DNA of 50,622 nucleotides from Leclercia sp. LSNIH1 (GCF_002902985.1 NZ_CP026168.1:1-50622); one strand, 5' to 3'; numbered from the stretch's first letter, positions 1 to 8,460 are shown. A program made the numbers and translations. Notes: generated by a model from the sequence alone, not told the origin.

Positions 1-2127
1 ACGCTTACCGATGAAATCATCGAACTACACGAACGTATCCTGGGCAGCTTGTTCAGCAGGGCAAAGCGCACACAAGCCGAACGGCTTCAGAAAACAGGAA
101 AACTCATCCAGAGTAAGTTAAGGCAATATCTTACTGTTGGCCAGGCGCTGCTAAACGCACGGGAGTCAGGAGAAGATCCCTGGGCGGCGATAGAAGACGT
201 ACTTCCCTGGCCGGAATTTATCACCAGTCTGGAGGAAACACAGTTTCTGGCTCGAAAGGATAATTTTGATCCACTTCATTTGCTCACCGAAAAATACAGC
301 ACGCTGCGTAAATATGCGCCCCGTATGTTGTCTGCATTGCAGTTCAGTGCAGCTCCTTCAGCACTGCCACTCGGTAATGCGCTGGATACCGTCAGAGAAA
401 TGTACCGCAAACAACTCCGCAAGGTTCCGTCAACAGCGCCAGTAAAGTTTATCCCTGAGAGCTGGAAAAAGTTGGTAATAACGCCATCGGGTATCGATCG
501 CCGGTATTATGAATTCTGTGTACTGAATGAGCTGAAAGGCGCATTGCGATCTGGTGATATCTGGGTTAGAGGATCACGACGCTACAGGAATTTTGACGAT
601 TACCTCATTCCTCCTGCTGATTTTGAAAAATCACTCAAAGAGAAACAGTTACAGCTTGCCATTCCGACAGACTGCCAGGAATACCTTCACTCCCGTATGA
701 CACTGCTGGCGTCGCGACTGGAAGAGGTCAATGCGATGGCGATTGCCGGTGATTTGCCTGATGTTGATATATCGGACAAAGGTGTGAAGGTCACGCCTCT
801 TGATAACAACGTTCCTTCGACTGTATCACCGTTTGCCAACCTGGTTTACGGCATGCTGCCGCACCCAAAAATTACCGAGATATTAGATGAGGTGGACAGT
901 TGGACGGGATTTACCCGCCACTTTACTCACCTCAAAAATAATCACGTCAGACCAAAAGACAAAAAGCTGTTACTGACCACCATCCTGGCAGATGGTATCA
1001 ACCTGGGACTGACTAAAATGGCAGAATCCTGCCCAGGAACCACAAAAGCGTCGCTGGAAGGCATTCAGGCATGGTACATCAGGGATGAAACGTATGCAGC
1101 CGCGCTTGCCGAACTGGTGAATGCACAAAAAAAGTGCCCACTGGCAGCATCATGGGGGGACGGTACAACGTCATCCTCCGACGGCCAGAATTTTCGAGTC
1201 GGAAGTCATGGCCGCTATGCCGGACAGGTGAATTTAAAGTACGGTCAGGAACCCGGCGTGCAGGTTTATACACATATATCAGACCAATACAGCCCATTTT
1301 ATACCAAAGTGATCAGCCGGGTCAGGGACTCTACCCATGTGCTGGATGGGTTGCTCTATCACGAAAGCGACCTGGAAATTACGGAGCATTACACCGATAC
1401 AGCGGGTTTCACTGAACATGTTTTTGCGCTAATGCATCTACTTGGGTTTGCATTTGCACCAAGGATCCGGGATCTCCATGACAAACGGCTATTCATTCAT
1501 GGAAAGGCGGAAAAATATTCTGGGCTTCAGTCGATCATATCCACGACCAGTCTGAATCTCAAAGAAATTGAGACACACTGGAATGAGGTACTGCGCCTGG
1601 CGACCTCGATCAAGCAGGGCACGGTAACCGCCTCGCTGATGTTAAAAAAGTTGGCCAGCTACCCCAAACAAAACGGCCTGGCAAAAGCGTTACGGGAAAT
1701 TGGCCGTATCGAGCGAACGTTGTTTATGCTGGACTGGTTTCGCGATCCGGCCCTGCGTCGTCGTGTGCAAGCCGGTTTAAATAAGGGTGAAGCCCGCAAT
1801 GCGCTTGCGCGGGCCGTTTTTATGCACCGGTTGGGTGAAATAAGAGACAGGGGGCTGGAAAATCAAAGCTATCGCGCCAGTGGGCTGACGCTGTTGACTG
1901 CGGCGATCACGTTGTGGAACACGGTGTATATAGAAAGGGCCATCGAATCACTAAAACGAAAGGGGCTCCAGATTAATGAGCCGTTGGTTTCTCACCTGTC
2001 CCCTCTGGGCTGGGAGCATATCAACCTGAGCGGAGATTACATCTGGCGTAATAATCTTAAGCTGGGATCCGGTAAATATCGACCGTTACGCACAGTTGAT
2101 GTCAGTCTGTACAAAAAACAGGCTTAG
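1..2127 (+). CDS. tnpA: Tn3-family transposase, 3' part of the gene split by the window ends
   Basis: This is the C-terminal 708 residues of a DDE transposase that cuts and joins the ends of the 7.8-kb transposon spanning the window junction. The frame is open from base 1 and continues from 49765-50622; joined, the protein has 994 residues, normal for the family. The segment WGDGTTSSSDGQ, containing the first catalytic Asp, is visible, as is the C-terminal PLGWEHINLSGDY block typical of Tn3 transposases. The stop codon lies inside the right 38-bp inverted repeat. It is clearly related to the transposase at 14965-17952 but not identical, so the two are different elements. The gene looks intact. 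Confidence 0.95.
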   Translation, partial: TLTDEIIELHERILGSLFSRAKRTQAERLQKTGKLIQSKLRQYLTVGQALLNARESGEDPWAAIEDVLPWPEFITSLEETQFLARKDNFDPLHLLTEKYSTLRKYAPRMLSALQFSAAPSALPLGNALDTVREMYRKQLRKVPSTAPVKFIPESWKKLVITPSGIDRRYYEFCVLNELKGALRSGDIWVRGSRRYRNFDDYLIPPADFEKSLKEKQLQLAIPTDCQEYLHSRMTLLASRLEEVNAMAIAGDLPDVDISDKGVKVTPLDNNVPSTVSPFANLVYGMLPHPKITEILDEVDSWTGFTRHFTHLKNNHVRPKDKKLLLTTILADGINLGLTKMAESCPGTTKASLEGIQAWYIRDETYAAALAELVNAQKKCPLAASWGDGTTSSSDGQNFRVGSHGRYAGQVNLKYGQEPGVQVYTHISDQYSPFYTKVISRVRDSTHVLDGLLYHESDLEITEHYTDTAGFTEHVFALMHLLGFAFAPRIRDLHDKRLFIHGKAEKYSGLQSIISTTSLNLKEIETHWNEVLRLATSIKQGTVTASLMLKKLASYPKQNGLAKALREIGRIERTLFMLDWFRDPALRRRVQAGLNKGEARNALARAVFMHRLGEIRDRGLENQSYRASGLTLLTAAITLWNTVYIERAIESLKRKGLQINEPLVSHLSPLGWEHINLSGDYIWRNNLKLGSGKYRPLRTVDVSLYKKQA

Positions 2128-2160
2128 CGTAGGATATTTTCCGTTTTCCAAGCGGACCCC
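2123..2160. repeat. Right 38-bp terminal inverted repeat of transposon C
   Basis: The outer end reads ...AAGCGGACCCC and the inner end CTTAGCGTAGG. It is an exact inverted copy of 44978-45015. The five bases outside it are TTGAT, whereas those outside the left end are ATAAA, so there is no target duplication. Confidence 0.93.
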
Positions 2161-2978
2161 TTGATGCCTGACGGTGCAGCCGCCACGGATCCGCTGAACG
2201 GATTTTTCGGCGCGCCTTCAGTCTGTACCCCTTGTGTGCGGATGGCCGTTGCAGGCACTGCAGAGGCGACCGGGACTGACTGGCCTGCCCGCTGCAGGGT
2301 GACGGTATGACGATCCCAGTTCACCTGCGCCTGGATGGATTGCTCTGACAGCAGGCGGTTGAGTACCCGCGTCCACTGGTCATTGGTGTCGACCGAGACA
2401 ATACGGGTATTGAGGCGTGGGCGCAGGGCATTCTCGTAGTTCGTCCACTGGTCATTGGTGTCGACCGAGACAATACGGGTATTGAGGCGTGGGCGCAGGG
2501 CATTCTCGTAGTTCAGCGTCCAGCCGGACGGGATGATCCGCCTGACCCACTGTTCGAGCGTCAGGTTACGTGCCGGGGAGAGTGACAGGACGGCAACGGG
2601 TACAGGTGTTCCGGTAAACGTGAGTGCTGACAGTGATGTGTTCCCGGGCGGGCTCTGCGGTCCGGCTTGTCGTGTTACGGCAGGAGTGGTCCGGGTGGGG
2701 GCGGTCAGCAGCGTGGGTTGCGGCAGCGGGGTGGTCTGCGATACAGGCTTCACTGGTGTTGCCTTTCGTGCAGACGGGGGAGGCGCTATTCGCCGCTGTG
2801 TCTGCGAAATCATTTCGGCGCTGTCGCTTATCTGGCCGTCAACAAACACCAGTGCTGGCGTGTCAGGAGTGACGTTCCGGCTCTGAAATCCCGTGCAGCT
2901 GCTTAACAGCGACGGAAGCAACAGGGGCAGGGCAAGCTTATGCATGCTGACGCCCCGGGGTAACGGGCGAAACTTCAT
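2124..2978 (-). CDS. pilL: PilL-like lipoprotein with TcpQ-type domain, 3'-truncated
   Basis: Probable outer-membrane lipoprotein of the thin (type IV) pilus of IncI-type conjugation systems. The N-terminus has a short hydrophobic segment ending in LLSSC, a lipobox, then a Pro/Thr-rich linker to about residue 120, then a TcpQ-like region (LTLEQWVRRIIPSGWTLNY) to about residue 230. The start at 2978 is preceded by AAGGA. The last codons (about 13) come from the transposon repeat, so the native C-terminus is lost. A 72-bp tandem duplication adds 24 residues inside the TcpQ-like region. It lies directly after the traC-like gene, as pil genes follow traC in IncI plasmids. The gene name rests on this order and the domain look. 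Confidence 0.6.
   Translation of the reverse strand: MKFRPLPRGVSMHKLALPLLLPSLLSSCTGFQSRNVTPDTPALVFVDGQISDSAEMISQTQRRIAPPPSARKATPVKPVSQTTPLPQPTLLTAPTRTTPAVTRQAGPQSPPGNTSLSALTFTGTPVPVAVLSLSPARNLTLEQWVRRIIPSGWTLNYENALRPRLNTRIVSVDTNDQWTNYENALRPRLNTRIVSVDTNDQWTRVLNRLLSEQSIQAQVNWDRHTVTLQRAGQSVPVASAVPATAIRTQGVQTEGAPKNPFSGSVAAAPSGIKGSAWKTENILR
2371..2514. repeat. Two perfect 72-bp tandem copies inside the pilL-like gene
   Basis: The copies at 2371-2442 and 2443-2514 are identical. They keep the frame and duplicate 24 residues beginning NYENALRPRLNTRIV. Perfect identity implies a recent event. Confidence 0.97.
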
Positions 2979-2998
2979 GGTTTTTCCTTTTTTTCCGA

Positions 2999-3670
2999 TC
3001 AGTGAAGATCTGGCCGCCAGAGATTGCCGTTGCTGACACCATCACGGGCTCCCCAGGCTGATTCTGGCAGGGTGTGGCGGCCGATGTAGAGTGTGCGCAG
3101 GGTGGTTTTTGACAATGAGATATCGCCTCCGCGAACGACAGAGAAGCGATCGAGATAGAAGGAATGTTCCACCTCAACATCCTCTCCTTTCTGCAGCAGG
3201 AGCTGCAGCGTGACGGGCGCGGCCATCGAACCGGTGGCCGTGAAGGCTTCTTCCATACGGGTGAGCTGAAGAATGTGATTCTTACGGTTACGCTGACGCT
3301 CCATGATCTCGGTAACTACCTGTTCCGGCCAGGGGCAAAGACAATGTTTCCAGCCCTGCCCCAGCAGGGCGTTCATGACGGCACGGAAGCGAAACAGATC
3401 GCAGTTTCCGGTGGATACGGCGTTTTTCCAGAGCGCGGCCAGGACGTCATCAATGGGGCGTTGTTTTTCGGTATCGAGTAGCTCCCTTATGGTCATGAAC
3501 TCCCGGGCCATCCCTCTGAAAGCAGGCAATCTGCGTGCACCACTGAGCCATTCGGCGATAAATTTACGTTTGCGGTTTTCAGAGATGATGTGATGGTTTT
3601 CGTGGGCCGTACGTAAGGCGACGAGAATGCACCACAAGAGATGGCTGACCTTGTCCTGGGTGGATTGCAT
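2999..3670 (-). CDS. traC: TraC-like transfer regulator
   Basis: This 223-residue protein has no membrane segment or signal peptide and is rich in basic and aromatic residues in its first half. Its size and its position between a NusG-like gene and a PilL-like lipoprotein gene match traC of IncI1 plasmids, a gene needed for transfer-gene expression. It ends 20 bp before the pilL-like start, so the two are probably co-transcribed. The start at 3670 is ATG with an AGGAGAAAG ribosome site just upstream. I recognise it by size and neighbourhood more than by a motif. With most of the transfer region missing, it has few remaining targets. Confidence 0.5.
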   Translation of the reverse strand: MQSTQDKVSHLLWCILVALRTAHENHHIISENRKRKFIAEWLSGARRLPAFRGMAREFMTIRELLDTEKQRPIDDVLAALWKNAVSTGNCDLFRFRAVMNALLGQGWKHCLCPWPEQVVTEIMERQRNRKNHILQLTRMEEAFTATGSMAAPVTLQLLLQKGEDVEVEHSFYLDRFSVVRGGDISLSKTTLRTLYIGRHTLPESAWGARDGVSNGNLWRPDLH

Positions 3671-3818
3671 AGTGTGTCTTTCTCCTGATTCCGTTTTCTG
3701 GCAATGACGTCTGTACCTTCCTTCCGCCTGGAGGAAGGCAGCCTGCGGGCAGGCCGGTTACAGGAACAGAGGATGTTCATCGGGCAGGACCAGCCCAGAC
3801 GCCATTGCCGGAAAACGG

Positions 3819-3847
3819 CAAAAAAAGCCCCCGCGAACAGGGGAAAC
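3819..3847 (-). terminator. Intrinsic terminator between traB-like and traC-like genes
   Basis: On the minus strand a CCCC-loop-GGGG(G)C hairpin is followed by seven T. It sits after the NusG-like gene and before the traC-like gene in the same direction, so transcription into traC/pilL must pass it. Confidence 0.65.
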
Positions 3848-3909
3848 TAAAGGGATGAAATGAAACCGGTTTGGACCAGTTAGTGAGGCTTCGGTGGAAT
3901 ACGCGGAGT

Positions 3910-4419
3910 TTAAAAGCCCCAGGTATCAGCATGCGTGATCATCTCGAACAGCATGGCCGTCCGGGACACAGGGTGATCCATCTTGTCAATTTGCGTCAGG
4001 CGCCTGTACTGGCTTTTCGTCAGCCAGATATCTGAGGCAGCTTCGAGTTCAGCCCGTGCAGCGGGATGATGAGTAGGATCGGGGTATTTTTTCATTAAAG
4101 CTTCAACCAGCTTTGTATTAACGGGGCTGATTTTGCTGCCGAATTTTACAAAATCACAGAATGCAGAATGCGAGCGAATCATATCTATTTTCTGAAACTC
4201 GAAATTTGCTTTAAGGAAGAAATATCCAGGGAAAACGGTCGCGATTCTTTTTCTGAAAACGTGCGGAGCATCAGCACGTCTTATTTGCGTTAAGGATAAT
4301 GGCGTCCAGGGGGTAACACGACGGTCATGTAGCCAGTCAAATAAGTTTTCCCGGTTTTTGCCCCCGGAAATATAAAGGGCAAGATACCATTGTTGATTAC
4401 TTACAGCCTCAATATTCAT
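3910..4419 (-). CDS. traB: NusG/RfaH-like antitermination factor, TraB-like
   Basis: The protein has about 169 residues from the ATG at 4419; earlier in-frame starts exist at 4449 (ATG) and 4464 (TTG). The N-terminal half matches a NusG N-terminal domain: QQWYLALYISGGKNRENLF near the start, the middle segment RIATVFPGYFFLKANFE, then IRSHSAFCDFVKFG. Such specialised NusG paralogues bind RNA polymerase and suppress termination within one long operon. IncI1 TraB, required for transfer-gene expression, is of this kind. The intrinsic terminator at 3819-3847, right after the gene, is a natural site of action. The C-terminal part is not a clear KOW domain. Confidence 0.7.
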   Translation of the reverse strand: MNIEAVSNQQWYLALYISGGKNRENLFDWLHDRRVTPWTPLSLTQIRRADAPHVFRKRIATVFPGYFFLKANFEFQKIDMIRSHSAFCDFVKFGSKISPVNTKLVEALMKKYPDPTHHPAARAELEAASDIWLTKSQYRRLTQIDKMDHPVSRTAMLFEMITHADTWGF

Positions 4420-4674
4420 TTTCGAACGCTTCGCGCAGAATTGATCCATGATGGAATAATTCAATGTTTATCGGGGTCGAATACATTCAAACATGAGAAT
4501 GAAACAGGCTCATAAACAGCCACTTAAGGCTGCAAGCTGTTTTTTAGTCACGCTCAGGTATCAATATAATCTTGTTTTTTAGATCCTTAAGTAAAATTGG
4601 CGGCAATGCTTAAGGGTCTGCCGGTATAATTATCGCTACGAAAATTGTTGTAAAGTGTAAATAGGTTTTATCTT

Positions 4675-4702
4675 AATAATGCACCCTTGGGGGTGCATTA
4701 TT
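4675..4702. terminator. Perfect 12-bp stem hairpin between two minus-strand genes
   Basis: AATAATGCACCC, a 4-base loop TTGG, and the exact complement. It lies directly after the small LuxR-type gene. No long T-run follows on either strand, so it may work as a weak terminator or an RNA-stability element. Confidence 0.5.
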
Positions 4703-4705
4703 TGT

Positions 4706-4966
4706 TTATTTTGTGATCATCAATGAAATCATGAAAAAGACCGAACGCGTCAATATTACTGATCGCATTGCTTCGTTACTTTGCAGGTTCAAGGCCTTAG
4801 TACTCCGCTTAAGATGAGAGCGGACTGTCTCTACTGAAATATGGCAAATGTCAGCGATAGAGTCATATGCCGTTCCATAAGCGTATAGCGTAACAATCTC
4901 TAATTGTTTTCTGGATAGCTCTGGGAAGACGCCCTGCAGTGCGTCAAGAGTGTTGGTTTGGATCAT
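4706..4966 (-). CDS. Small LuxR-type HTH regulator
   Basis: The protein has 86 residues if started at the ATG at 4966, which has GGGGAT eight bases upstream; the frame stays open to 5113. It is almost entirely a GerE/LuxR-type helix-turn-helix: ELSRKQLEIVTLYAYG, then DSIADICHISVETVRSHLKR, the recognition helix. No receiver or ligand domain is present. With the neighbouring PAS-LuxR-type gene on the same strand, it probably forms a regulatory pair for the transfer genes downstream. Target and signal are unknown. Confidence 0.65.
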   Translation of the reverse strand: MIQTNTLDALQGVFPELSRKQLEIVTLYAYGTAYDSIADICHISVETVRSHLKRSTKALNLQSNEAMRSVILTRSVFFMISLMITK

Positions 4967-5330
4967 TGTCAAATCCCCATGCAAATCAATACGTAATACT
5001 TTACGTGCAATATGCATCTCCCTTAATGGGGAGATCCCCCCAGTAAATTTCTGGAAATATGTGGTAAGGAATATGCATGTTTTAGGAAAATGGAAACAGA
5101 TAGATTCAGACACACGTTGCAGGAATCTTTGGAGGACAAAAATTGAGCGGATTTTGAGTGGTGTTTGATGACCATAGATGAGGCTCTCGTGTAGTAGTGA
5201 TGGCTACCACGGAGTTCTCACACTCTGGTGGCAGCCCAGGCAGGGGTGAGAAACCGGCCTACACGGTACCGGCCAACCTTTCGGTTGCCCTACCTGAACC
5301 GCCATAAATAAGATGCGCGGGTTCAGCACA

Positions 5331-5353
5331 CAAAAAAACACGCCTATGCGTGT
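5331..5353 (-). terminator. Intrinsic terminator after the PAS-LuxR-type gene
   Basis: On the minus strand, ACACGC-ATAG-GCGTGT is followed by a run of T. It lies 65 bp after the stop of the gene at 5418-6110. Confidence 0.65.
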
Positions 5354-5417
5354 ATTTGTGCGCATGTAGATGCGGGTTCTCACGCCCGATCACAGGATTT
5401 ACTGTGACAGCAGAAGA

Positions 5418-6110
5418 CTACTGTTTGCGAAATGATGAGTCAACTGAATACATAGCTGATGACGTTTTGAAAAGCCGGAATCTGGGTTTGAGAAACCGAG
5501 GGGGAACATACATATCCCAGTTATACCTTCTGCAATACTCAAGCAGTTCCTCACCTGTAGTGGTACCTGTTTTCTCCAAGCAACGGCTAATTCTGTGTTC
5601 AACAGCCTTAAGAGATGTTCCCAGCACTCGGGACATCGCTTTTCTGCTGTATTTCAGGGATATCAGGAAAACTGCTTCCCACTCAGCGTTTGTGAAGATC
5701 CTTGATGGAACCTGATATACCAAAGACTTAGGTACATCGCCCTCAAGCAAGTTATAAGGGCTGAAAATATCGACAGGACGAACCTGTAACATTGTGCCAG
5801 CACATATGCCGTCATCGTCATAGTAAGGTCGAGAGTCGAAGCACAACGCATGTAATGAATTGCTGTCACCTACAGGATGGGTGACGATCGAGGAGAATTT
5901 CTCTTCATGCTGCATCACAAGCTCTTCCTGTCTATGGATTCGGTTTGAAAGGTATGCCAGTGACGATGGCAGCTGGTCCAGCGTTTTGCCCAGAATTGGA
6001 TAATCAGAGGGGAGACTTAAAAGTCGTAGAAACGCTTGATTAACCGCAACATATTGCAGGCTACCGTTCTTGATAGTCATCGGTTCACTGCTATTAGTAA
6101 TCAGATTCAA
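5418..6110 (-). CDS. PAS-like sensor with LuxR-type HTH domain
   Basis: The N-terminal 110 residues look like a PAS domain (SEPMTIKNGSLQYVAVNQAF, then a conserved SRPYYDDDG stretch). Residues about 130-195 form a LuxR-like helix-turn-helix (FTNAEWEAVFLISLKYSRK, then SRVLGTSLKAVEHRISRC). The frame begins at a TTG at 6110 with no good ribosome site; the first in-frame ATG is 6080. An ATG at 6164 in another frame would join this frame if the run of ten A at 6131-6140 (minus strand) had one more A. So the true start is uncertain, and slippage or a sequence error is possible. Its place beside traB/traC suggests it regulates transfer. Confidence 0.6.
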   Translation of the reverse strand: MNLITNSSEPMTIKNGSLQYVAVNQAFLRLLSLPSDYPILGKTLDQLPSSLAYLSNRIHRQEELVMQHEEKFSSIVTHPVGDSNSLHALCFDSRPYYDDDGICAGTMLQVRPVDIFSPYNLLEGDVPKSLVYQVPSRIFTNAEWEAVFLISLKYSRKAMSRVLGTSLKAVEHRISRCLEKTGTTTGEELLEYCRRYNWDMYVPPRFLKPRFRLFKTSSAMYSVDSSFRKQ

Positions 6111-6350
6111 AATTTGCGGGGCGAGTTTGATTTTTTTTTTAATGTGACGCGTTGTGAGATCATCTAAGGTAAGCCGTATGTATATGAATCATAGATATAT
6201 ATTCTATTATTTGGCATACTATACCATGTGAGATGATAGTTAACTGGGTTTGATCTGCGATCATAATATTCGTTAATGATGCTTTTAAGTGTCTGATTGT
6301 GTGCTAGGATAAAAAAATTCGTAAGTGCTATCTGTGAATCAGGAGGAGTT

Positions 6351-6551
6351 ATGGCACATCCGATACATTGCACGAAAGTCGCTGGTATCACGGAGTTCAA
6401 AAGGGATCCGTTAGGGACTGTCGAGTCAGCAGAGGGTGATGCGATTGCAATTCTGAACCGTAGCGCGCCGGCGTTTTATCTTGTGCCACTGGAGCTCTTC
6501 GAGAGTCTGAAGCGTGACGCTGAAGCTCATCGTTCACAAAAAGCAGGGTGA
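6351..6551 (+). CDS. Phd/YefM (StbD)-type antitoxin, no toxin partner seen
   Basis: A 66-residue protein from the ATG at 6351, which has AGGAGG seven bases upstream. The segment VAGITEFKRDPLGTVESAEG followed by AIAILNRSAPAFYLVP matches the StbD/YefM-like antitoxin family, which binds DNA and neutralises a RelE/ParE-type toxin. No toxin gene follows: the next 300 bp hold the replication-control RNA. It may be an orphan, an anti-addiction factor, or a transcription regulator near the replicon. Confidence 0.65.
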   Translation: MAHPIHCTKVAGITEFKRDPLGTVESAEGDAIAILNRSAPAFYLVPLELFESLKRDAEAHRSQKAG

Positions 6552-6689
6552 TCCTACAAGGGATCCTAAATTGATCCTTTTTGGCTGTAGTGGTAGAGTC
6601 GGCAAACTTATTGTTATAGATGAATTTATGAGGTTGTCACGCCCGATAAGGTGACAGGTCTGGCAGGTTGAATAGCTGAGTCCAGAAAA

Positions 6690-6777
6690 GCAAAAACCCC
6701 GATAATCTTAGATACTTGGCGGCATCGCTAGATTAACGGGGTTCCTAACTAAATCATACAGAAGTTGTTGCTTCTGT
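6690..6777 (-). ncRNA. CopA/RNAI-like antisense RNA controlling replication
   Basis: The sequence 6695-6743 folds into a long stem with a loop containing TTGGCG, the signature of RepFIIA/RepI target loops. On the minus strand the same stem is followed by TTTTTGCTTTT, an intrinsic terminator. A smaller hairpin, CAGAAG-TTGTTG-CTTCTG, is at 6759-6776. A minus-strand promoter lies at 6783-6810. In relatives this RNA pairs with the rep leader and blocks translation of the leader peptide, and so of Rep. The exact ends are estimated. Confidence 0.7.
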
Positions 6778-6782
6778 GTGGG

Positions 6783-6810
6783 AGTATAACTCGTGCGCGA
6801 AAAAAGACAA
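6783..6810 (-). promoter_or_regulatory. Promoter of the antisense RNA
   Basis: On the minus strand, TTGTCT (6805-6810) and TATACT (6783-6788) are 16 bases apart. Transcription would start just upstream of the antisense hairpins. Confidence 0.55.
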
Positions 6811-6864
6811 GACTTTCCGTGCCTGCTCCTTCTGTGCAACATAAGCGCAGGAAGGCGTGACTGA
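6793..6864 (+). CDS. Replication leader peptide (Tap/RepY-like)
   Basis: A 23-residue frame beginning at GTG reads (M)[22 protein letters not shown]. It lines up with the Tap/RepY leader peptides of IncFII and IncI plasmids (KVQDFFLCSLLL...SAGW). Its stop, at 6862-6864, overlaps the start of the rep frame at 6857, so rep translation is probably coupled to passage through this leader. The antisense RNA is complementary to the mRNA just upstream. Confidence 0.7.
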   Translation: MREKRQDFPCLLLLCNISAGRRD

Positions 6865-7393
6865 GGCTCAAACACCTTTATCCCATTATCGGCAGGTTAA
6901 AAATCCTACACCGGTATTCACACCCCAGGAAGGCGAGAGTACATCCCTCTTCTGTCTAAAGCTAATGGCTAAAGCCGACGGTTTTTCGTTCGGTTTCGAC
7001 TTTGCCGTATATGTAGCATTTGCCTGTGCAGCCGGTAAACGGCGGCGTCTGCCACCTGTTTTGCGCCGGCGGGCGATTGATGCTTTGTTGCAGGGGATGC
7101 TTTTCTACTATGACCCAGTAACAAATAGCGTCCGGCGTTCTGTTTTTGACCTGGCTAAAGATTGTGGCTTAACCACAATCTCACCGAATGGTTCAGTTAG
7201 TGCAGGCAAAGCGACTAAGGCGCTAAAATTTCTTGATGAAATTCTGGGCTTCATTGTCTACACGCCCGGAAGTTATCCGTCTGTCTCGTTTACCCCCGTA
7301 CTGTTTGAGGCTTTTAATTTATTCCCTCAGACTTTAGCGGAGGCCAGACTTGCGGGCGAAGGAGCAGGTTGTATCCAGGGGGAATGTCCATGA
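6857..7393 (+). CDS. RepFIIA-type RepA-like protein, short form
   Basis: A 178-residue protein starting with GTG that overlaps the leader-peptide stop. The segments [17 protein letters not shown] and [18 protein letters not shown] closely resemble the first 100 residues of IncFII RepA1, which is about 285 residues long. Similarity fades after about residue 150, and the basic C-terminal half of RepA1 is absent. The stop overlaps the start of the next rep gene (ATGA at 7390-7393), so the two are translationally coupled. It may be a truncated initiator, an accessory factor, or the upstream half of a two-protein initiator. Confidence 0.7.
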   Translation: MTEAQTPLSHYRQVKNPTPVFTPQEGESTSLFCLKLMAKADGFSFGFDFAVYVAFACAAGKRRRLPPVLRRRAIDALLQGMLFYYDPVTNSVRRSVFDLAKDCGLTTISPNGSVSAGKATKALKFLDEILGFIVYTPGSYPSVSFTPVLFEAFNLFPQTLAEARLAGEGAGCIQGECP

Positions 7394-8412
7394 GTAAAGG
7401 ACATAATCCCGGGCAACACTGGAGTGAGTTAGACCATCAGGAACAGATTCGGTTCTGGCAAAATTTTGATGACGGCAAAGAGTCATCGTTTCTGGTCATG
7501 CCGGAAAAGAAACGTACCCGGCGGCGCCGTGGTGAACATTCCACCAAACCCAAATGTGAAAATCCGGTCTGGTATCGCCCGGCGCACTACAAAGCGCTCG
7601 GGGGACAAATCGGCTATGCCTACAATCGTCTCGTCAGGAAAGATCCGACGACGGGGCATAGTGTTCTTCGTATGCGAATGTCCCTTCACCCTTTCTATGT
7701 CCGCGAACGGCAACGTGCCGGGCGCAAGTATGCATTTCGTCCAGAGAAGCAGCGTCTGCTGGATGCTTTGTGGCCGGTTCTGGTCAGTTTCTGCGATGCT
7801 GGTAAGCACACCGTCGGAATGAGTATTTCCAGGCTGGCCAGACAGCTCAGCCCAAAGGATGCAAAAGGGAAAGTCATTCCCGAAACAGAAGTCACGGTAT
7901 CCCGTCTTTCCAGCCTTATCTCAGAGCAGGTGCGTTTCGGCACGCTGGGGGTATCAGAAGAAACCACATGGGATCGTGAATCCCGCAAGCGAATGCCAAA
8001 GTACGTCTGGATAACCTTAATCGGCTGGAACATGTTGGGCGTTGATTTGATGAAACTGGAGGCGCAACAGTTAAAACGCCTGCGTGAGTGTGAAGAGCGT
8101 CGTCGGCTCATTGAGGAAGGCATTCTGCGCGAGGATGAAGATATTTCGGTCCATGCAGCCAGAAAGCGCTGGTATCTGCAACGCAGTCAGGAAGCGCTCA
8201 AATACCGTCGCGAGAAAGGCGCAGCCCGAAAGCGCGCTAACCGCCTGGCCAGGCTGCCGCAGGATCGCCAGGTTTACGAGATGAGCAGGCATATTCTGAA
8301 AACGCTGCCTCCGGACGAAGCGTACTGGTGTACTGATGAGCGTCTTAAAAAACTGGCTGTCCAGCAATTGTACCAGCTCGAGCTGACGCTGAGCGCCTCA
8401 CCGCCACACTAG
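7384..8412 (+). CDS. repA: RepA/RepZ-type replication initiator
   Basis: About 342 residues from the ATG at 7384 (340 from 7390). It resembles the initiators of the IncI/B and IncL/M replicons: [36 protein letters not shown], then [20 protein letters not shown] and an Arg/Lys-rich helical C-terminal part containing [19 protein letters not shown]. It should bind the origin just downstream and recruit DnaA and host replication proteins. It overlaps the preceding RepFIIA-like gene, so its expression is set by the same leader and antisense RNA. It is full length for the family and most likely the working initiator. Confidence 0.85.
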   Translation: MSMSKGHNPGQHWSELDHQEQIRFWQNFDDGKESSFLVMPEKKRTRRRRGEHSTKPKCENPVWYRPAHYKALGGQIGYAYNRLVRKDPTTGHSVLRMRMSLHPFYVRERQRAGRKYAFRPEKQRLLDALWPVLVSFCDAGKHTVGMSISRLARQLSPKDAKGKVIPETEVTVSRLSSLISEQVRFGTLGVSEETTWDRESRKRMPKYVWITLIGWNMLGVDLMKLEAQQLKRLRECEERRRLIEEGILREDEDISVHAARKRWYLQRSQEALKYRREKGAARKRANRLARLPQDRQVYEMSRHILKTLPPDEAYWCTDERLKKLAVQQLYQLELTLSASPPH

Positions 8413-8441
8413 GCCGAACAGCATAGTCCACACTCATCACC

Positions 8442-8460
8442 AAGCCCCTCCGGGGCTTTT
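8442..8460 (+). terminator. Intrinsic terminator after rep
   Basis: AAGCCCC-TC-CGGGGCTTTT, about 30 bp after the rep stop. Confidence 0.75.

Larger units (their letters stand above)
1..2160 (+). mobile_element. Tn3-family transposon C, right part
   Basis: This is the remainder of the transposon that begins at 44978. It holds the last 709 codons (with stop) of tnpA and the right inverted repeat. Outside it begins the truncated pilL-like gene, whose reading frame continues into the repeat. Confidence 0.9.

Noticed and set aside
2533..2906. Three plus-strand frames opposite the pilL-like gene
   Set aside because: Low-complexity Gly/Val/Arg-rich shadows of a GC-rich coding region with no ribosome sites.
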